Positions 17,470 through 27,825 of a stretch of DNA of 34,742 bases are shown here, in pieces. Under the pieces are notes generated by a model. It searched no databases. It was not told the DNA's origin and saw only the letters and a list, made by a program, of their open reading frames with translations. The translations under genes were made by a program, and so were the position numbers. Within the stretch, counting starts at the first letter, position 1. The number at the start of each line of letters is the position of its first letter. The stretch spans positions 1 to 34,742 of the forward strand of contig CAMCYI010000031.1 of assembly GCA_945883845.1 (NCBI GenBank). Reading direction: 5' to 3'. Origin of the DNA: Bacteriovorax stolpii. GTDB lineage: Bacteria; Bdellovibrionota; Bacteriovoracia; Bacteriovoracales; Bacteriovoracaceae.

Positions 17470-18236
17470 GGTGAACTCCGGTGAATGGTTGTCGGAGATC
17501 CCTGATCCATAGGCATGGTGATGATTTCATCAATCACAACATGCCTTGGTTCACTCAGCATGAATGTCATCATGCGGGCAATATCCTCGCCTACCAAAGG
17601 CTTCATTCCGGCATAAACAGAGTTCGCCGTTTTCACATCGCCCTTAAAGCGAACCGTTGAAAACTCAGTATCAACCATTCCCGGAGATATCTGCATCACT
17701 CTGATATTTTTTCCGGCAGTCTCTTCGCGGAGAGCTTTTGTAAAAGCATCCACTGCAAATTTGGTCGCGCAATAGATCGCACCACCTGAATAGGTCCGGT
17801 GACCCGCGATAGACCCGAGGTTAATAATATCTCCTGCTCCATGCTTAAGCATCCAGGGCAGGATTGTATGCACGACCCTGAAAGCTGCCGTGATATTCGT
17901 ATCAAGCATGGCCTTCATGTCTTCGAAGTTAGAATTTTCGACCTTGTCCCGACCAAGGGCAAGCCCGGCATTGTTGATCAGGATGTCCACGTGCTCACGA
18001 CAGATAGCTCGCAAAAGATTCGGAAGATCCGGTGATGTTACATCAGCAACAATTAACGTAATTTTCAATTGATGATTGTCGACAAGAAGGTCCCGCTGCA
18101 ATTCTTCAAGTTTTTCTTTCCGGCGGGCAAGCAGGAATAACTCGCATCCGCGACGGGCAAGAGAAATGGCCATGGCGCGGCCGATCCCGGAGGATGCCCC
18201 CGTAATAAGGACTCGCTTATCTTTTAAGTTTTCCAT
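17466..18236 (-). CDS. Short-chain dehydrogenase, YdfG-like
   Basis: A classical SDR of 256 aa: GASSGIG (13-19), NNAG (88-91), catalytic S142, Y155 and K159 in YCATK. Two arginines after the second strand (LARRK, R38-R39) favour NADP(H). The DILINNAGLALG segment is characteristic of YdfG/serine dehydrogenase-like enzymes that oxidise 3-hydroxy acids. It is the first gene of the operon with dihydroorotase and the EEP protein. The true substrate cannot be read from the sequence. Confidence 0.88.
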   Translation of the reverse strand: MENLKDKRVLITGASSGIGRAMAISLARRGCELFLLARRKEKLEELQRDLLVDNHQLKITLIVADVTSPDLPNLLRAICREHVDILINNAGLALGRDKVENSNFEDMKAMLDTNITAAFRVVHTILPWMLKHGAGDIINLGSIAGHRTYSGGAIYCATKFAVDAFTKALREETAGKNIRVMQISPGMVDTEFSTVRFKGDVKTANSVYAGMKPLVGEDIARMMTFMLSEPRHVVIDEIITMPMDQGSPTTIHRSSP

Positions 18237-18286
18237 AGGGAAATCTTAAACAATCCACAAGCTATCCGTCGAGAAGATTGGCCTAA

Positions 18287-18336
18287 TTTCGCCGGAGAAA
18301 GTGACCCGAACCCTTTTCACTTTCGCTGGAGAAAGT
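18287..18336. repeat. Two 16-base direct repeats upstream of the SDR operon
   Basis: TTTCGCCGGAGAAAGT (18287-18302) and TTTCGCTGGAGAAAGT (18321-18336), one mismatch, start-to-start distance 34 bases. Each has partial inner symmetry (CTTTC and GAAAG around the second copy). They lie between the aconitase terminator and the SDR start, so they could be regulator sites for the SDR operon. Confidence 0.45.
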
Positions 18337-18342
18337 AATAAA

Positions 18343-18368
18343 GGCGGAAGACCCTAAGATCTTCCGCC
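18343..18368 (-). terminator. Terminator of the aconitase gene
   Basis: A perfect 9-bp stem GGCGGAAGA (18343-18351) and TCTTCCGCC (18360-18368) with an eight-base loop, starting nine bases past the acnA stop. The minus strand then reads TTTATTAC, a short T-rich tail. Confidence 0.75.
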
Positions 18369-18376
18369 ATAAAAAA

Positions 18377-21070
18377 TTATTTATTCAGATTTCTTAAGAC
18401 GTACTGAAGAATTCCCGAGTTGTTATAATACTCAAGCTCATTGGCTGTATCGATACGTGATTGCAACATGACCGTGAGCGTTTCGCCGGACTTACGCTTG
18501 ATTTCAGCAGTAAGAACTGACTTCGGCTTCATGCCCTGAACACCTCTGATCGTCACTTCTTCAGAACCATCAAGGTTCAGACTCTTTCTCGTCTGGCCAT
18601 CAGTGAACTGAAGAGGAATTACACCCATTCCGATGAGGTTTGAGCGGTGAATGCGTTCAAAGCTTTCAGTAATCACTGCTTTGATGCCAAGGAGACGAGT
18701 TCCTTTAGCGGCCCAGTCACGAGAAGATCCTGTTCCGTACTCTTTACCTGCGATCACTACGAGAGGCTTGCCTGCTGCCTGGTATTTAGAAGATGCATCA
18801 TAAATTGTCATCTCTTCGCCGGTCGGAACGTAAGTTGTATAACCGCCCTCTTTTCCGGATTTATTCATTTCGTTTTTGAGGCGAATGTTGGCGAAAGTTC
18901 CGCGAGTCATCACTTCATCGTGACCACGACGGGCACCGTACTGATTGAAGTCAGCAGGTTTTACTCCGCGAGAAACGAGGTAGGCTCCAGCAGGAGTGTC
19001 TGGCTTAAACGATCCAGCAGGAGAAATGTGATCGGTCGTGATGGAATCAGCAAAGAGACCAAGAACGTTGGCACCAATGATATCTGAAGTTGGTGCAGGA
19101 TCTTTTTTCATCCCCTTAAAGTAAGGCGGATTATTGATATAGGTAGAGTTTGTATCCCAGGCGAATGTCTCGCCCTCAGGAACATTAACCGCCTGCCAGA
19201 ACTCATCACCTTTAAACACATCAGAGTAACGTGACTTAAACATTGCTGGTGTTACTGATTTTGCGATGACGTCCTGGACTTCCTGAGACGTGGGCCAGAT
19301 GTCTTTAAGGTATACATCTTTCCCGTCTTTTCCTTTACCGATGGCATCTTTAGTCAGGTCGAGTTTCGTATTACCTGCGAGAGCGTAAGCAACGACGAGC
19401 GGAGGCGAAGCGAGATAGTTTGCTTTCACATCCGGAGATACGCGGCCTTCAAAGTTACGGTTACCAGAAAGAACAGCAGAGGCCGTGATATTTCCGTCTT
19501 TGATTGCTTTAGAGAACTGAGGCTTGAGAGGGCCGGAGTTACCGATACAAGTTGTACAGCCGTAACCGACAAGGTTGAAGCCGAGTTTGTTAAGCTCAGG
19601 CTGAAGGCCCGCCGCTTCGAGATAATCAGTTACAACTTTAGAGCCCGGAGCGAGAGAAGTTTTTACCCATGGTTTCGATGTGAGACCAAGAGCATTTGCT
19701 TTCTTAGCAACAAGACCTGCAGCGATAAGCACTGACGGATTCGAGGTATTCGTACAAGATGTAATCGCCGCAATCATCACATCACCGTGTGTGAGTGTGA
19801 ATGTTTCACCTTCAATCGCTTGAGTCTTGTTAGCTTCGTCTGCTTTAACTTTAAAACCAGTTTCAGAAACAAGGTCAGCTTTGAAGCCTTCAGCAATTTT
19901 AGCAAGAGACACGCGGTCCTGCGGACGCTTAGGCCCTGCAAGTGACGGTTCAACAGATGCCAGATCAAGTTCAAGAGTATCAGTAAAGATTGGATCCTTA
20001 TGATCGTCTCTCCAGAGGCCTTGCTCTTTAGCGTAAGCTTCTACAAGCTGAACACGATCTTCATCGCGGCCGGTGAAACGAAGGTAGTCGATCGTTTTTT
20101 CATCAATCGGGAAGAACCCACAAGTGGCTCCGTACTCCGGTGCCATGTTGGCAATTGTTGAACGGTCGGCAAGAGTTAAGTCTTTCAGGCCCGGGCCATA
20201 GAACTCAACAAACTTATCAACCACACCTTTCTTCCGTAGCATCTGAGTAACAGTGAGAACAACATCAGTTGCTGTCACACCTTCATTCGTTTTACCTTTG
20301 AGCTTGAATCCTACAACTTCAGGGATAAGCATGGTGACGGCCTGGCCGAGCATCGCTGCTTCAGCTTCGATACCACCAACACCCCATCCAAGAACAGAAA
20401 GTCCGTTTACCATCGTTGTGTGAGAATCTGTTCCAACACAAGTGTCGCAGTAGGCGAGTTCTTTTCCATCTTCTGTGCGAGTCCACACAGTTTGTGCCAG
20501 ATACTCAACGTTGATCTGGTGACAGATCCCTGTGCCCGGAGGAACAACACGGAAATTTTTAAATGCTTTTTGTCCCCACTTGAGGAACTTATAACGTTCA
20601 CCGTTTCTTTCGTACTCGAGTTCCATGTTTTTCTTGAATGCGTCCCCTGTTGCTGAGTGATCAACGATAACAGAGTGATCGATCACAAGATCAACCGGAA
20701 CGAGTGGATTAATTTTTTGTGGATTTCCACCAACAGCTTTCATCGCATCTCTCATCGCTGCGAGATCCACAACAGCAGGAACACCTGTGAAGTCCTGCAT
20801 GAGAACGCGTGCCGGATAGTAATTAATTTCGCGTGTAGATTTTTTGTTCTTCGTCCACTCACCCATTGCTTTCACATCATCAGAGTAAACAGTAAAACCA
20901 TCTTCATTCCGAAGAAGATTTTCCATCAATACTTTCAAAGAGAAAGGAAGGTTACTTACGTCTCCCACTCCGGCGGCCTCAGCAGCTTTGAGTGAGAAAT
21001 AATCGTAGTTCTTATTTCCGACTTTAAGAGTACGTCTGGACTTGAATGAATCAATACGTTTCTCTGACAC
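18377..21070 (-). CDS. acnA: Aconitate hydratase A
   Basis: An 897-aa enzyme of the IRP/AcnA type that interconverts citrate and isocitrate in the TCA cycle. The [4Fe-4S] ligands are C439 in [10 protein letters not shown] and C505 and C508 in [10 protein letters not shown]. The C-terminal swivel domain has [10 protein letters not shown]. Length and domain order are normal. Translation starts at GTG 21070, supported by AAGGAG six bases upstream. It is monocistronic, with a strong promoter and a terminator. Confidence 0.97.
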   Translation of the reverse strand: MSEKRIDSFKSRRTLKVGNKNYDYFSLKAAEAAGVGDVSNLPFSLKVLMENLLRNEDGFTVYSDDVKAMGEWTKNKKSTREINYYPARVLMQDFTGVPAVVDLAAMRDAMKAVGGNPQKINPLVPVDLVIDHSVIVDHSATGDAFKKNMELEYERNGERYKFLKWGQKAFKNFRVVPPGTGICHQINVEYLAQTVWTRTEDGKELAYCDTCVGTDSHTTMVNGLSVLGWGVGGIEAEAAMLGQAVTMLIPEVVGFKLKGKTNEGVTATDVVLTVTQMLRKKGVVDKFVEFYGPGLKDLTLADRSTIANMAPEYGATCGFFPIDEKTIDYLRFTGRDEDRVQLVEAYAKEQGLWRDDHKDPIFTDTLELDLASVEPSLAGPKRPQDRVSLAKIAEGFKADLVSETGFKVKADEANKTQAIEGETFTLTHGDVMIAAITSCTNTSNPSVLIAAGLVAKKANALGLTSKPWVKTSLAPGSKVVTDYLEAAGLQPELNKLGFNLVGYGCTTCIGNSGPLKPQFSKAIKDGNITASAVLSGNRNFEGRVSPDVKANYLASPPLVVAYALAGNTKLDLTKDAIGKGKDGKDVYLKDIWPTSQEVQDVIAKSVTPAMFKSRYSDVFKGDEFWQAVNVPEGETFAWDTNSTYINNPPYFKGMKKDPAPTSDIIGANVLGLFADSITTDHISPAGSFKPDTPAGAYLVSRGVKPADFNQYGARRGHDEVMTRGTFANIRLKNEMNKSGKEGGYTTYVPTGEEMTIYDASSKYQAAGKPLVVIAGKEYGTGSSRDWAAKGTRLLGIKAVITESFERIHRSNLIGMGVIPLQFTDGQTRKSLNLDGSEEVTIRGVQGMKPKSVLTAEIKRKSGETLTVMLQSRIDTANELEYYNNSGILQYVLRNLNK

Positions 21071-21113
21071 GTGGGTCTCCTTGGACTAAAAAAATGAACA
21101 GTAAGATGTGAAT

Positions 21114-21142
21114 ATTTTAGCTCTGAAGCTGATCAGTGACAA
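21114..21142 (-). promoter_or_regulatory. Sigma70-like promoter of acnA
   Basis: On the minus strand TTGTCA (21142-21137), a 17-base spacer and TAAAAT (21119-21114). Both boxes match consensus at five of six positions, and the start codon is about 44 bases downstream of the -10 box. Confidence 0.6.
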
Positions 21143-21292
21143 AGGGAAACACACGGTAGGGTAAGCCTACTTTTTGGGACCGAAGTTCCCGACCTTTTCA
21201 TTCTCTAAAATACATTTTCTCGCACCACTTGCGTGGATTCCAATTCTCTGTAGAATGACGATTACTGCAACGTATTATCTGAGGTAAAAAGC

Positions 21293-21709
21293 ATGAAGCT
21301 GACTCGAGAAAATCACCATCGTTATATGGGCCGTCTCGCCCCTTTCCTTCTTTTAGCACTCATCGTTCAATGCTTCCTGTATCAACACTTCGTCCCTCAG
21401 GAAATGGCCAACGACGTCTCTATTTTCGTCGGCGTCGGCATCTGCCTCATTCTTTTGAGCGGCTACGTACACAATGAATATCACCGCGTTCACCTCAGAG
21501 AAAACTACCTTGAGCTCAAATTTGATCTCCTGAATTACCACCAGGAAATCCTCTACCGCAATATTGTTGAAATCGATGTTGATTCTAAAAGACACGGTTA
21601 CTCAAACGTCAAACTCACTCTCAAAGATGGATCCATCCACCGGATTCTTTACATTGATCAGGGTGATGTCCTATATAAAACAGTTCTCGAGAAGGCCCGT
21701 CTGGTCTAA
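21293..21709 (+). CDS. Small membrane protein, first of a tandem paralogous pair
   Basis: A 138-aa protein with a conserved basic N-terminus (MKLTRENHHRYMGR), two close hydrophobic helices (about 15-32 and 43-60), and a soluble beta-rich part with an EI-YRNI-V--D pattern ending in a helix. The arrangement resembles bacterial PH-like (YdbT/YcxB) domains, but I cannot confirm that. It has the same length and layout as the next gene (21790): MK-TRE-H---M-R, then two helices, then strands. AGGT precedes the ATG. Function is unknown. Confidence 0.65.
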   Translation: MKLTRENHHRYMGRLAPFLLLALIVQCFLYQHFVPQEMANDVSIFVGVGICLILLSGYVHNEYHRVHLRENYLELKFDLLNYHQEILYRNIVEIDVDSKRHGYSNVKLTLKDGSIHRILYIDQGDVLYKTVLEKARLV

Positions 21710-21789
21710 ACCGGAACATTTTTCTCTCCCATTACGCTCGACTTCACATTATTCCTCACAGACCGAAGAGCTCTTGAGAGGAGAATCCC

Positions 21790-22212
21790 ATGAAAATTAC
21801 CCGCGAAAAGCATCTTGATCACATGGTCCGCATCGTTCCCCTGATTGTTATGGGGTACGCGATTCAGTGCTACATCATCAGCGGCATGGAAACTCCCATT
21901 GGCAGCACAAGCCTGATAGTTTTAGGCGGTCTTTTATGCATGATGATTGCGGGATTTGTGACTTACGATATTAAGCATCAGGTAGTACTCAGTGATCAGG
22001 GCCTTGAAATTTCATTCTTCCACTGGAAAAGAAGTATTCCTTATTCTCAGGTCTACACTGTCACGAACTCAAGTCCGGAAACTCACTTTTCTACCATTAC
22101 AATTCTGTGTGAAAAGAAAAAGCTCCGTTTCTACTTCGTGGATGATGCAGCTAAGTTCTGCAAGACAATCGAAGAGAAGCGCTTTCCGAAACAAGAGAAA
22201 GCAGCGGCCTAA
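21790..22212 (+). CDS. Small membrane protein, second of a tandem paralogous pair
   Basis: A 140-aa protein sharing the layout of the protein at 21293: N-terminus MKITREKHLDHMVRI, two hydrophobic helices (about 12-31 and 39-60), then a beta-rich soluble domain (LEISFFHWKRSIPYSQVYTV) and a basic tail. Overall similarity is low apart from the start, so the duplication is old. GAGAGGAG precedes the ATG. It ends only seven bases before the convergent lpd gene. Function is unknown; a PH-like domain is possible. Confidence 0.65.
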   Translation: MKITREKHLDHMVRIVPLIVMGYAIQCYIISGMETPIGSTSLIVLGGLLCMMIAGFVTYDIKHQVVLSDQGLEISFFHWKRSIPYSQVYTVTNSSPETHFSTITILCEKKKLRFYFVDDAAKFCKTIEEKRFPKQEKAAA

Positions 22213-22219
22213 AAAATAC

Positions 22220-23623
22220 CTAGATATTCAGCGCGCGGTTTTCAGTTGCCGCCAAACAAGCTTCCTTGAAGCCTTCTGAATAGGTCGGATGCGCGTGTGA
22301 TGTACGTCCGACATCTTCAGCAGAGGCCCTGAACTCCATCGCCAGAACAGCTTCAGCAATCATATCTGCCGTACGGGGCCCGATCATGTGAACGCCAAGA
22401 ATTTCATCCGTCTTCTTATCAGCAAGAACTTTAACAAAGCCATTTTTTTCGGCAGAAGCAACCGCACGTCCTAGTGCAAGGAATGGAAATTTCCCAACCT
22501 TATACTCAACACCTTTCGTTTTTAACTCTTGTTCTGTAGCACCCACACCCGCAACTTCAGGCCAGGTATAAACAACACCAGGAATGAGGTTGTAATTGAT
22601 GTGAGGTTTTTGTCCCATCATGAATTCAGCAACACAAACGCCTTCTTCCTCAGCTTTGTGAGCAAGCATCGCCCCACGGACAACATCTCCAATCGCAAAG
22701 ATATGAGGAACTGATGTCTGCAAATGATCGTTCACGGCAATGCGTCCGCGCTCATCGGCCTTAAGACCGGCAGCTTCAAGGTTCAATCCATCTGTATAAG
22801 GGCGACGTCCTACGGCCACAAGACAGTAGTCACCTTTAAGCTCAATTTCTTTCTGATCAGCTTTCGCCTTAGCTTTCACAGTCACTTCATTCCCGGCGCG
22901 GGTAACACTCGTCACGCCATGGCCCATATGAAATTCCATTCCGTCTTTCGTGAGTACTTTCTGCAATTCTTTTCCGAGATCCTGATCCATCGATGTGATA
23001 CAAGTGTCTGCGAACTCTACTACAGAGACCTTTGCGCCGAGACGGCGGAATACTGAACCAAGTTCAAGACCAATCACACCACCACCAATCACGATGAGAT
23101 GCTTAGGCACAACTTCAAGCTTTAAGGCTTCAGTTGAAGAGATGATTCTTTCTTTATCAAGGGCAACACCCGGAAGTAATGACGGCTTAGATCCAGTGGC
23201 TATGATAATTTTCGCCGCTTTAATTTCCTGCTCACCTTTCTCACCCTTAACCAAAATCGTATTCGCGTCTTTAAACGACCCGAGTCCCTGATACACAGTG
23301 ATCTTATTTTTCTTCATCAGAAACGCGACACCACCCGTGATCCCACTCACAACCCCGGACACTCGCTCTCTCATTTTTTTCGTATCAAGCTTCGGAGTTC
23401 CGACATCAATCCCGTGACTGGCGAATTGATGAACAGCTTCATGATATTTCTCCGAAGAATCCAGCCATGCCTTTGACGGAATACAGCCGACGTTGAGACA
23501 AGTCCCACCCAGCGTTTTATATTTCTCAACGATCGCTACCTTCATTTTGAGCTGAGAAGCGCGAATGGCCGCAATATAACCACCGGGACCTGAACCAATA
23601 ACAACGAGATCGAACTGTTCCAT
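22220..23623 (-). CDS. lpdA: Dihydrolipoyl dehydrogenase (E3)
   Basis: A 467-aa flavoprotein disulphide reductase. FAD-binding GSGPGG (10-15), redox-active disulphide C42 and C47 in GGTCLNVGCIPSK, NAD-binding GGGVIGLELG, and the catalytic His-Glu pair H445 and E450 in HAHPTYSE. It reoxidises the lipoyl groups of SucB. It is the third gene of sucA-sucB-lpd, 35 bases after sucB. As the only lpd seen here, it may also serve other 2-oxoacid complexes. Confidence 0.96.
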   Translation of the reverse strand: MEQFDLVVIGSGPGGYIAAIRASQLKMKVAIVEKYKTLGGTCLNVGCIPSKAWLDSSEKYHEAVHQFASHGIDVGTPKLDTKKMRERVSGVVSGITGGVAFLMKKNKITVYQGLGSFKDANTILVKGEKGEQEIKAAKIIIATGSKPSLLPGVALDKERIISSTEALKLEVVPKHLIVIGGGVIGLELGSVFRRLGAKVSVVEFADTCITSMDQDLGKELQKVLTKDGMEFHMGHGVTSVTRAGNEVTVKAKAKADQKEIELKGDYCLVAVGRRPYTDGLNLEAAGLKADERGRIAVNDHLQTSVPHIFAIGDVVRGAMLAHKAEEEGVCVAEFMMGQKPHINYNLIPGVVYTWPEVAGVGATEQELKTKGVEYKVGKFPFLALGRAVASAEKNGFVKVLADKKTDEILGVHMIGPRTADMIAEAVLAMEFRASAEDVGRTSHAHPTYSEGFKEACLAATENRALNI

Positions 23624-23658
23624 ACGTATCCTAAAGTTAAATACTAAAAATCAAAAAA

Positions 23659-24864
23659 CTAGAGATCCAAAAGCATGCGTGAAGGATCTTCAAGAAGCTC
23701 TTTCACAGCTTTCAAAAACGATACTGACTCGCGACCATCAATAATACGGTGATCATAAGAAAGTGCGAGATACATGATCGGACGAATCACAACCTGACCG
23801 TTCACGGCCACTGGACGCTCAACAATATTATGCATCCCTAGGATCGCTGACTGAGGAGCATTAATAATCGGAGTCGACAACATCGACCCAAAAATCCCAC
23901 CGTTCGTAATTGTGAATGATCCGTTCTGCATTTCATCAATCGAAAGCTTACCGTCACGAGCGCGCCCGGCGAGCTCAATGATTCTGCTTTCAATCTGCGC
24001 CAGACTCATCGATTCAGCATTCCGAATCACAGGAACGACAAGCCCCCGTGGAGTCGACACGGCCACACCAACATCGGCATAGTTATGATAAACAATATCC
24101 GTCCCATCAATCATCGCATTCACTGCAGGATAGTTCTTCAATGAGATCGTACAGGCCTTCGTGAAAAGACTCATGAACCCAAGACCTACACCGTGCTTCT
24201 CTTTGAACGCATCTTTATATTTTTTACGAAGCTCCATCACAGCACTCATATCAACTTCATTGAAAGTCGTGAGCATCGCCGTCGTATTCTTCGCATTCAC
24301 AAGACGTGTTGCAATGGTCTTACGAAGGCCAGACATCTTCTCGCGTTTTGTCTCACGTGATGATGATTGTGAAATTGTCTGCTGCGCGAGAACTTTAAGT
24401 TCAGACTCTCCGGAACCAACACTGACAGGTTTCGCCGTTGCACCCATGGCATCGTTCTTCGTAATGCGGCCGTCTTTTCCAGATCCGCTTACTCCTGAAG
24501 CATCCATACCTTTTTCAGCGAGAATTTTTGTAGCAGCAGGTGAAGGATAGTTTTTCTCACCTGCAACTTCGGCTTTAGCTGCAGGAGCTTGAGTCGGCTG
24601 AGCAGAAGGAGCAGCAGATGCGCCGGCAGTAGCTGTTTCATCAACCTCAGCAACTTTGGTACCAATCGCGATCGTCTCGCCTTCTTTAACGAGAATTTTG
24701 AGTCTCCCTGCTTTAGGAGCGGCGATATCGAGAGTGGCCTTGTCAGACTCGATGGTGAGTATTGTCTCATCGAGTTTTACCATCTCTCCGTCTTTCTTGA
24801 CCCATGTAGCGAGGGTCACTTCCGAGATGGATTCGCCTACTGCTGGGATTTTTACGTCGGCCAT
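23659..24864 (-). CDS. sucB: Dihydrolipoyl succinyltransferase (E2 of 2-oxoglutarate dehydrogenase)
   Basis: A 401-aa E2 protein. The single lipoyl domain (1-76) has the lipoyl-lysine K42 in ESDKATLD. An Ala/Pro-rich linker leads to an E3-binding domain (about 106-140, [13 protein letters not shown]), a second linker, and the catalytic domain from about 175 with H372 and D376 in YDHRIIDG. It transfers succinyl to CoA. One lipoyl domain and linkage to sucA support SucB over the pyruvate E2. Confidence 0.96.
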   Translation of the reverse strand: MADVKIPAVGESISEVTLATWVKKDGEMVKLDETILTIESDKATLDIAAPKAGRLKILVKEGETIAIGTKVAEVDETATAGASAAPSAQPTQAPAAKAEVAGEKNYPSPAATKILAEKGMDASGVSGSGKDGRITKNDAMGATAKPVSVGSGESELKVLAQQTISQSSSRETKREKMSGLRKTIATRLVNAKNTTAMLTTFNEVDMSAVMELRKKYKDAFKEKHGVGLGFMSLFTKACTISLKNYPAVNAMIDGTDIVYHNYADVGVAVSTPRGLVVPVIRNAESMSLAQIESRIIELAGRARDGKLSIDEMQNGSFTITNGGIFGSMLSTPIINAPQSAILGMHNIVERPVAVNGQVVIRPIMYLALSYDHRIIDGRESVSFLKAVKELLEDPSRMLLDL

Positions 24865-24886
24865 ACAAAATTCCTTTTATCTAAAC

Positions 24887-27643
24887 TTAAATGAGTTCAA
24901 TTTTTTCTGAGAATGCGTTGCTGATGATCTTTTCCTGTTCCTTGGCGTGAACGCTGGCGTATCCGGTCGCCGGACTTGCCGATGATTTTCTCGAGATGAG
25001 TTTAAAATCATTGAACTGGTCGTAGCGGCGAAGGAAGGTGAAGGCACCCATATTCTTCGGCTCTTCCTGAACCCAAACTTTCTCAGCACCCTTGTATTTT
25101 TCAAGGAGCTTCCAGCTTTGTTCTTCCGGCATCGGATAGAGTTGCTCGAGACGGACAATGGCGACGTCCTTACGCTTCTCTTTCTGCTGACGGGCACGAA
25201 GATCGTAGTAAACCTTACCCGTACACATGATGAGACGCTTAACATCTTTTGGATTGACGTATGTATCGTCGATGATCTCCTGGAAGTTTCCATCAAGCAT
25301 GTCTTTCTTCGAAGAAACACATTCAGGATGACGGAGAAGAGATTTAGGAGTGAAGACGATCAGTGGCTTTCTGAAATCCCATTTCACCTGACGGCGAAGG
25401 GCATGATACATATTCGCAGGTGTCGTGAAGTTACCGACAACCATGTTCCATTCAGCAGCAAGCTGAAGGAAGCGCTCTGGACGTGCGTTTGAGTGCTCTG
25501 GTCCCTGTCCTTCGTAGCCGTGAGGGAGAAGCATCACCAGACCACTTTGTCTCTGCCACTTCGACTCACCCGAAGCGATGAACTGATCGATCATCGTCTG
25601 GGCACCATTGGCGAAATCCCCGAACTGAGCTTCCCAGATATTCAATGTTGATGGTGTACCCAGTGAGTAACCATATTCAAATCCGAGGACAGCGTATTCA
25701 GAAAGAAGCGAGTTATAAATTCTGAATTTCCCGGCCTTGTCACCGAGTGTATTACTTAAGAACAAGTGGCGAGTGTTTGTATTTTCATCAACCACACCGG
25801 CGTGACGATGAGAAAATGTTCCGCGGATGCAATCCTGACCAGACATACGAACGTTGATACCTTCCTGAAGAAGCGATCCGTAAGCGAGAAGCTCTCCCAT
25901 CGCCCAGTCGAGATTATCTTCTTTCCATCGATTCCCGCGCTCTTCGATAAGCTTATCAATTTTTTGGATCGGCTTGAAACCTTGTGGAAGTGAAGTCAGG
26001 GCCTTCACTGCATTCTCTAGAATTACAGCTGCAACGCTGGTCTTCGGAGAATAATCAAAATCTTTAGGAGTTGAACGGCGGAAGGCTTTCCACTGCTCTT
26101 CAGGCTTCTGATAAAGGTAAGGAAGTGGCTTCTGTTTAATTTCGTTGAAACGATCCTGAAGAAGATTCTTAAACTGCTCTTCCATCTGAACGGCCAGCTG
26201 AGCTTCAATTTGGCGGCCTTCAATTAGTTTATCTTTATAAATTTCACGCGCGTTTGCATGTTTTGAAATCAATTTGTAGAAAGTTGGCTGAGTGAATCTA
26301 GGTTCGTCAGACTCGTTGTGACCGTACTTGCGGTAACAAACCATATCCACGAAAACATCTTTATGGAATTTCGCACGGAACTCAACAGCGAGCTCAACAG
26401 CATAGATGACGGCTTCAGCATCATCACCATTAACGTGAATGATAGGAACTTCAAGTGTACGGCCAACACTTGTGCAGTAAATTGAAGAACGGGCATCATC
26501 GAAATCAGTCGTGAACCCCACCTGGTTATTGATCACAAAGTGAATTGTTCCACCGATATTATAACCCTTGAGCGCCGACATCTGAACGGTTTCATACACG
26601 ATCCCCTGGCCGGCGGCCGCAGCATCACCATGAATGATGATCGGGAGAATCTTATCCGGATTTTCAGCGTAAAGAATATCACCCTGTGAACGGGCATATC
26701 CCATGACGACAGAGTTTACTGCTTCAAGATGCGAAGGATTCGGCATGAGCTTAAGGTAAACATTCTTGCCTTCAGGAGTAGTAATGTGTGAAGCGTATCC
26801 CATGTGGTACTTCACATCCCCGTCACCCATCGTGAGATCCGGAATTGCCTGGCCTTCAAACTCATTAAAAATGTACTCGTAAGTCTTGCCGAGAATGTTC
26901 GTGAGAACGTTCAGACGTCCACGGTGTGCCATCCCGATCACAACTTCTTCAACCCCAAACACTGCAGACTTGTTCACCATCGCATCGAGAGCTGGAATCG
27001 TATTTTCTCCGCCTTCAAGCGAGAAACGCTTTTGACCTACGTATTTAGTATGAAGGAAATTTTCAAAGGCGACAGCTTCGTTAAGCTTCGAAAGAATGCG
27101 TTTTTTCTTTTCGATCGTGAAGTTTCTGTCAGCACCCTGATTCTCAAATTTCTGCTGGAACCACTGGCGAACTTCAGTATCGTTGATGTGCATGTACTCA
27201 ACACCAATCGACCCACAGTAAATGTTTTTCAAATGCGCGATGATGTCCTTGAGCTTGCCATTTTTGAGACCAATGGTTTCACCAAGAATAAAACTCTCCT
27301 CGAGATCTGCCTGTGTCAGGCCGTAATCTTCAAGATCAAGTTTAGGAAAACGATTCACACGTTCGCGAATCGGATTTGTTGTTGAAATTAAATGCGCTCG
27401 TGAACGATAAGCATCGATCAGGCGATAAACTTTCAGTTCTTTGCCGAGATTGCCTGATCCTTCAGTTGAAGCAGAATCACCAGTGACAGTTGCACCTTGA
27501 GATAAAGCGAAATCCACACCCTTAAAAAATTGTCTCCACGTCGGATCAACTGCATCCGGATTGCGTTTGTAATCAGTATAGAGCCCATCAATGAAAGTGT
27601 TATCGGATGAAGATACATAGGAAAAATCATGATGAGTCGTCAT
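24887..27643 (-). CDS. sucA: 2-oxoglutarate dehydrogenase E1
   Basis: A 918-aa thiamine-diphosphate enzyme, full length for the homodimeric E1o family. The N-terminal helix typical of E1o (FIDGLYTDYKRNP) is followed by AHRGRLNVL, the ThDP-binding HGDAAAAGQG, INNQVGFTT and the C-terminal GLVMLLPHGYEGQGPEHS. It decarboxylates 2-oxoglutarate and passes the succinyl group to SucB. The ATG at 27643 starts a three-gene operon with 22- and 35-base gaps. Confidence 0.97.
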   Translation of the reverse strand: MTTHHDFSYVSSSDNTFIDGLYTDYKRNPDAVDPTWRQFFKGVDFALSQGATVTGDSASTEGSGNLGKELKVYRLIDAYRSRAHLISTTNPIRERVNRFPKLDLEDYGLTQADLEESFILGETIGLKNGKLKDIIAHLKNIYCGSIGVEYMHINDTEVRQWFQQKFENQGADRNFTIEKKKRILSKLNEAVAFENFLHTKYVGQKRFSLEGGENTIPALDAMVNKSAVFGVEEVVIGMAHRGRLNVLTNILGKTYEYIFNEFEGQAIPDLTMGDGDVKYHMGYASHITTPEGKNVYLKLMPNPSHLEAVNSVVMGYARSQGDILYAENPDKILPIIIHGDAAAAGQGIVYETVQMSALKGYNIGGTIHFVINNQVGFTTDFDDARSSIYCTSVGRTLEVPIIHVNGDDAEAVIYAVELAVEFRAKFHKDVFVDMVCYRKYGHNESDEPRFTQPTFYKLISKHANAREIYKDKLIEGRQIEAQLAVQMEEQFKNLLQDRFNEIKQKPLPYLYQKPEEQWKAFRRSTPKDFDYSPKTSVAAVILENAVKALTSLPQGFKPIQKIDKLIEERGNRWKEDNLDWAMGELLAYGSLLQEGINVRMSGQDCIRGTFSHRHAGVVDENTNTRHLFLSNTLGDKAGKFRIYNSLLSEYAVLGFEYGYSLGTPSTLNIWEAQFGDFANGAQTMIDQFIASGESKWQRQSGLVMLLPHGYEGQGPEHSNARPERFLQLAAEWNMVVGNFTTPANMYHALRRQVKWDFRKPLIVFTPKSLLRHPECVSSKKDMLDGNFQEIIDDTYVNPKDVKRLIMCTGKVYYDLRARQQKEKRKDVAIVRLEQLYPMPEEQSWKLLEKYKGAEKVWVQEEPKNMGAFTFLRRYDQFNDFKLISRKSSASPATGYASVHAKEQEKIISNAFSEKIELI

Positions 27644-27683
27644 AAAAAGAACCCGTGGTTTTGAGGAATGTTACTAGATGAAT

Positions 27684-27712
27684 AGTATATGAGAACACCC
27701 CCTGCTTGAAAA
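27684..27712 (-). promoter_or_regulatory. Sigma70-like promoter of the sucA-sucB-lpd operon
   Basis: On the minus strand TTTTCA (27712-27707), a 17-base spacer and TATACT (27689-27684), about 40 bases upstream of the sucA ATG. The -10 matches at five of six positions and the -35 at four. Confidence 0.5.
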
Positions 27713-27776
27713 TGCTAATTCCCGCAAAATCGTGAGGTTGAACTGATTAAACAAGATAGATGAAAGATAAGTTTGG

Positions 27777-27806
27777 TTGACCGTTCATTTGGTTCCCGTC
27801 TATTTT
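27777..27806 (+). promoter_or_regulatory. Candidate promoter of the secreted-protein gene at 27826
   Basis: TTGACC (27777-27782), an 18-base spacer and TATTTT (27801-27806). The -10 box is close to the ribosome-binding site AAGGA (27815-27819), so the leader would be very short. Confidence 0.4.
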
Positions 27807-27825
27807 AATCAGAAAAGGATTTCAG

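Noticed and set aside
18647..19087. + strand ORF of 146 codons inside acnA
   Set aside because: Antisense shadow of a well-supported aconitase gene.
21158..21177. Small GTAGG/CCTAC hairpin followed by T residues
   Set aside because: Only 5 bp of stem, and it lies in a divergent promoter region where a terminator would have no transcript to stop.
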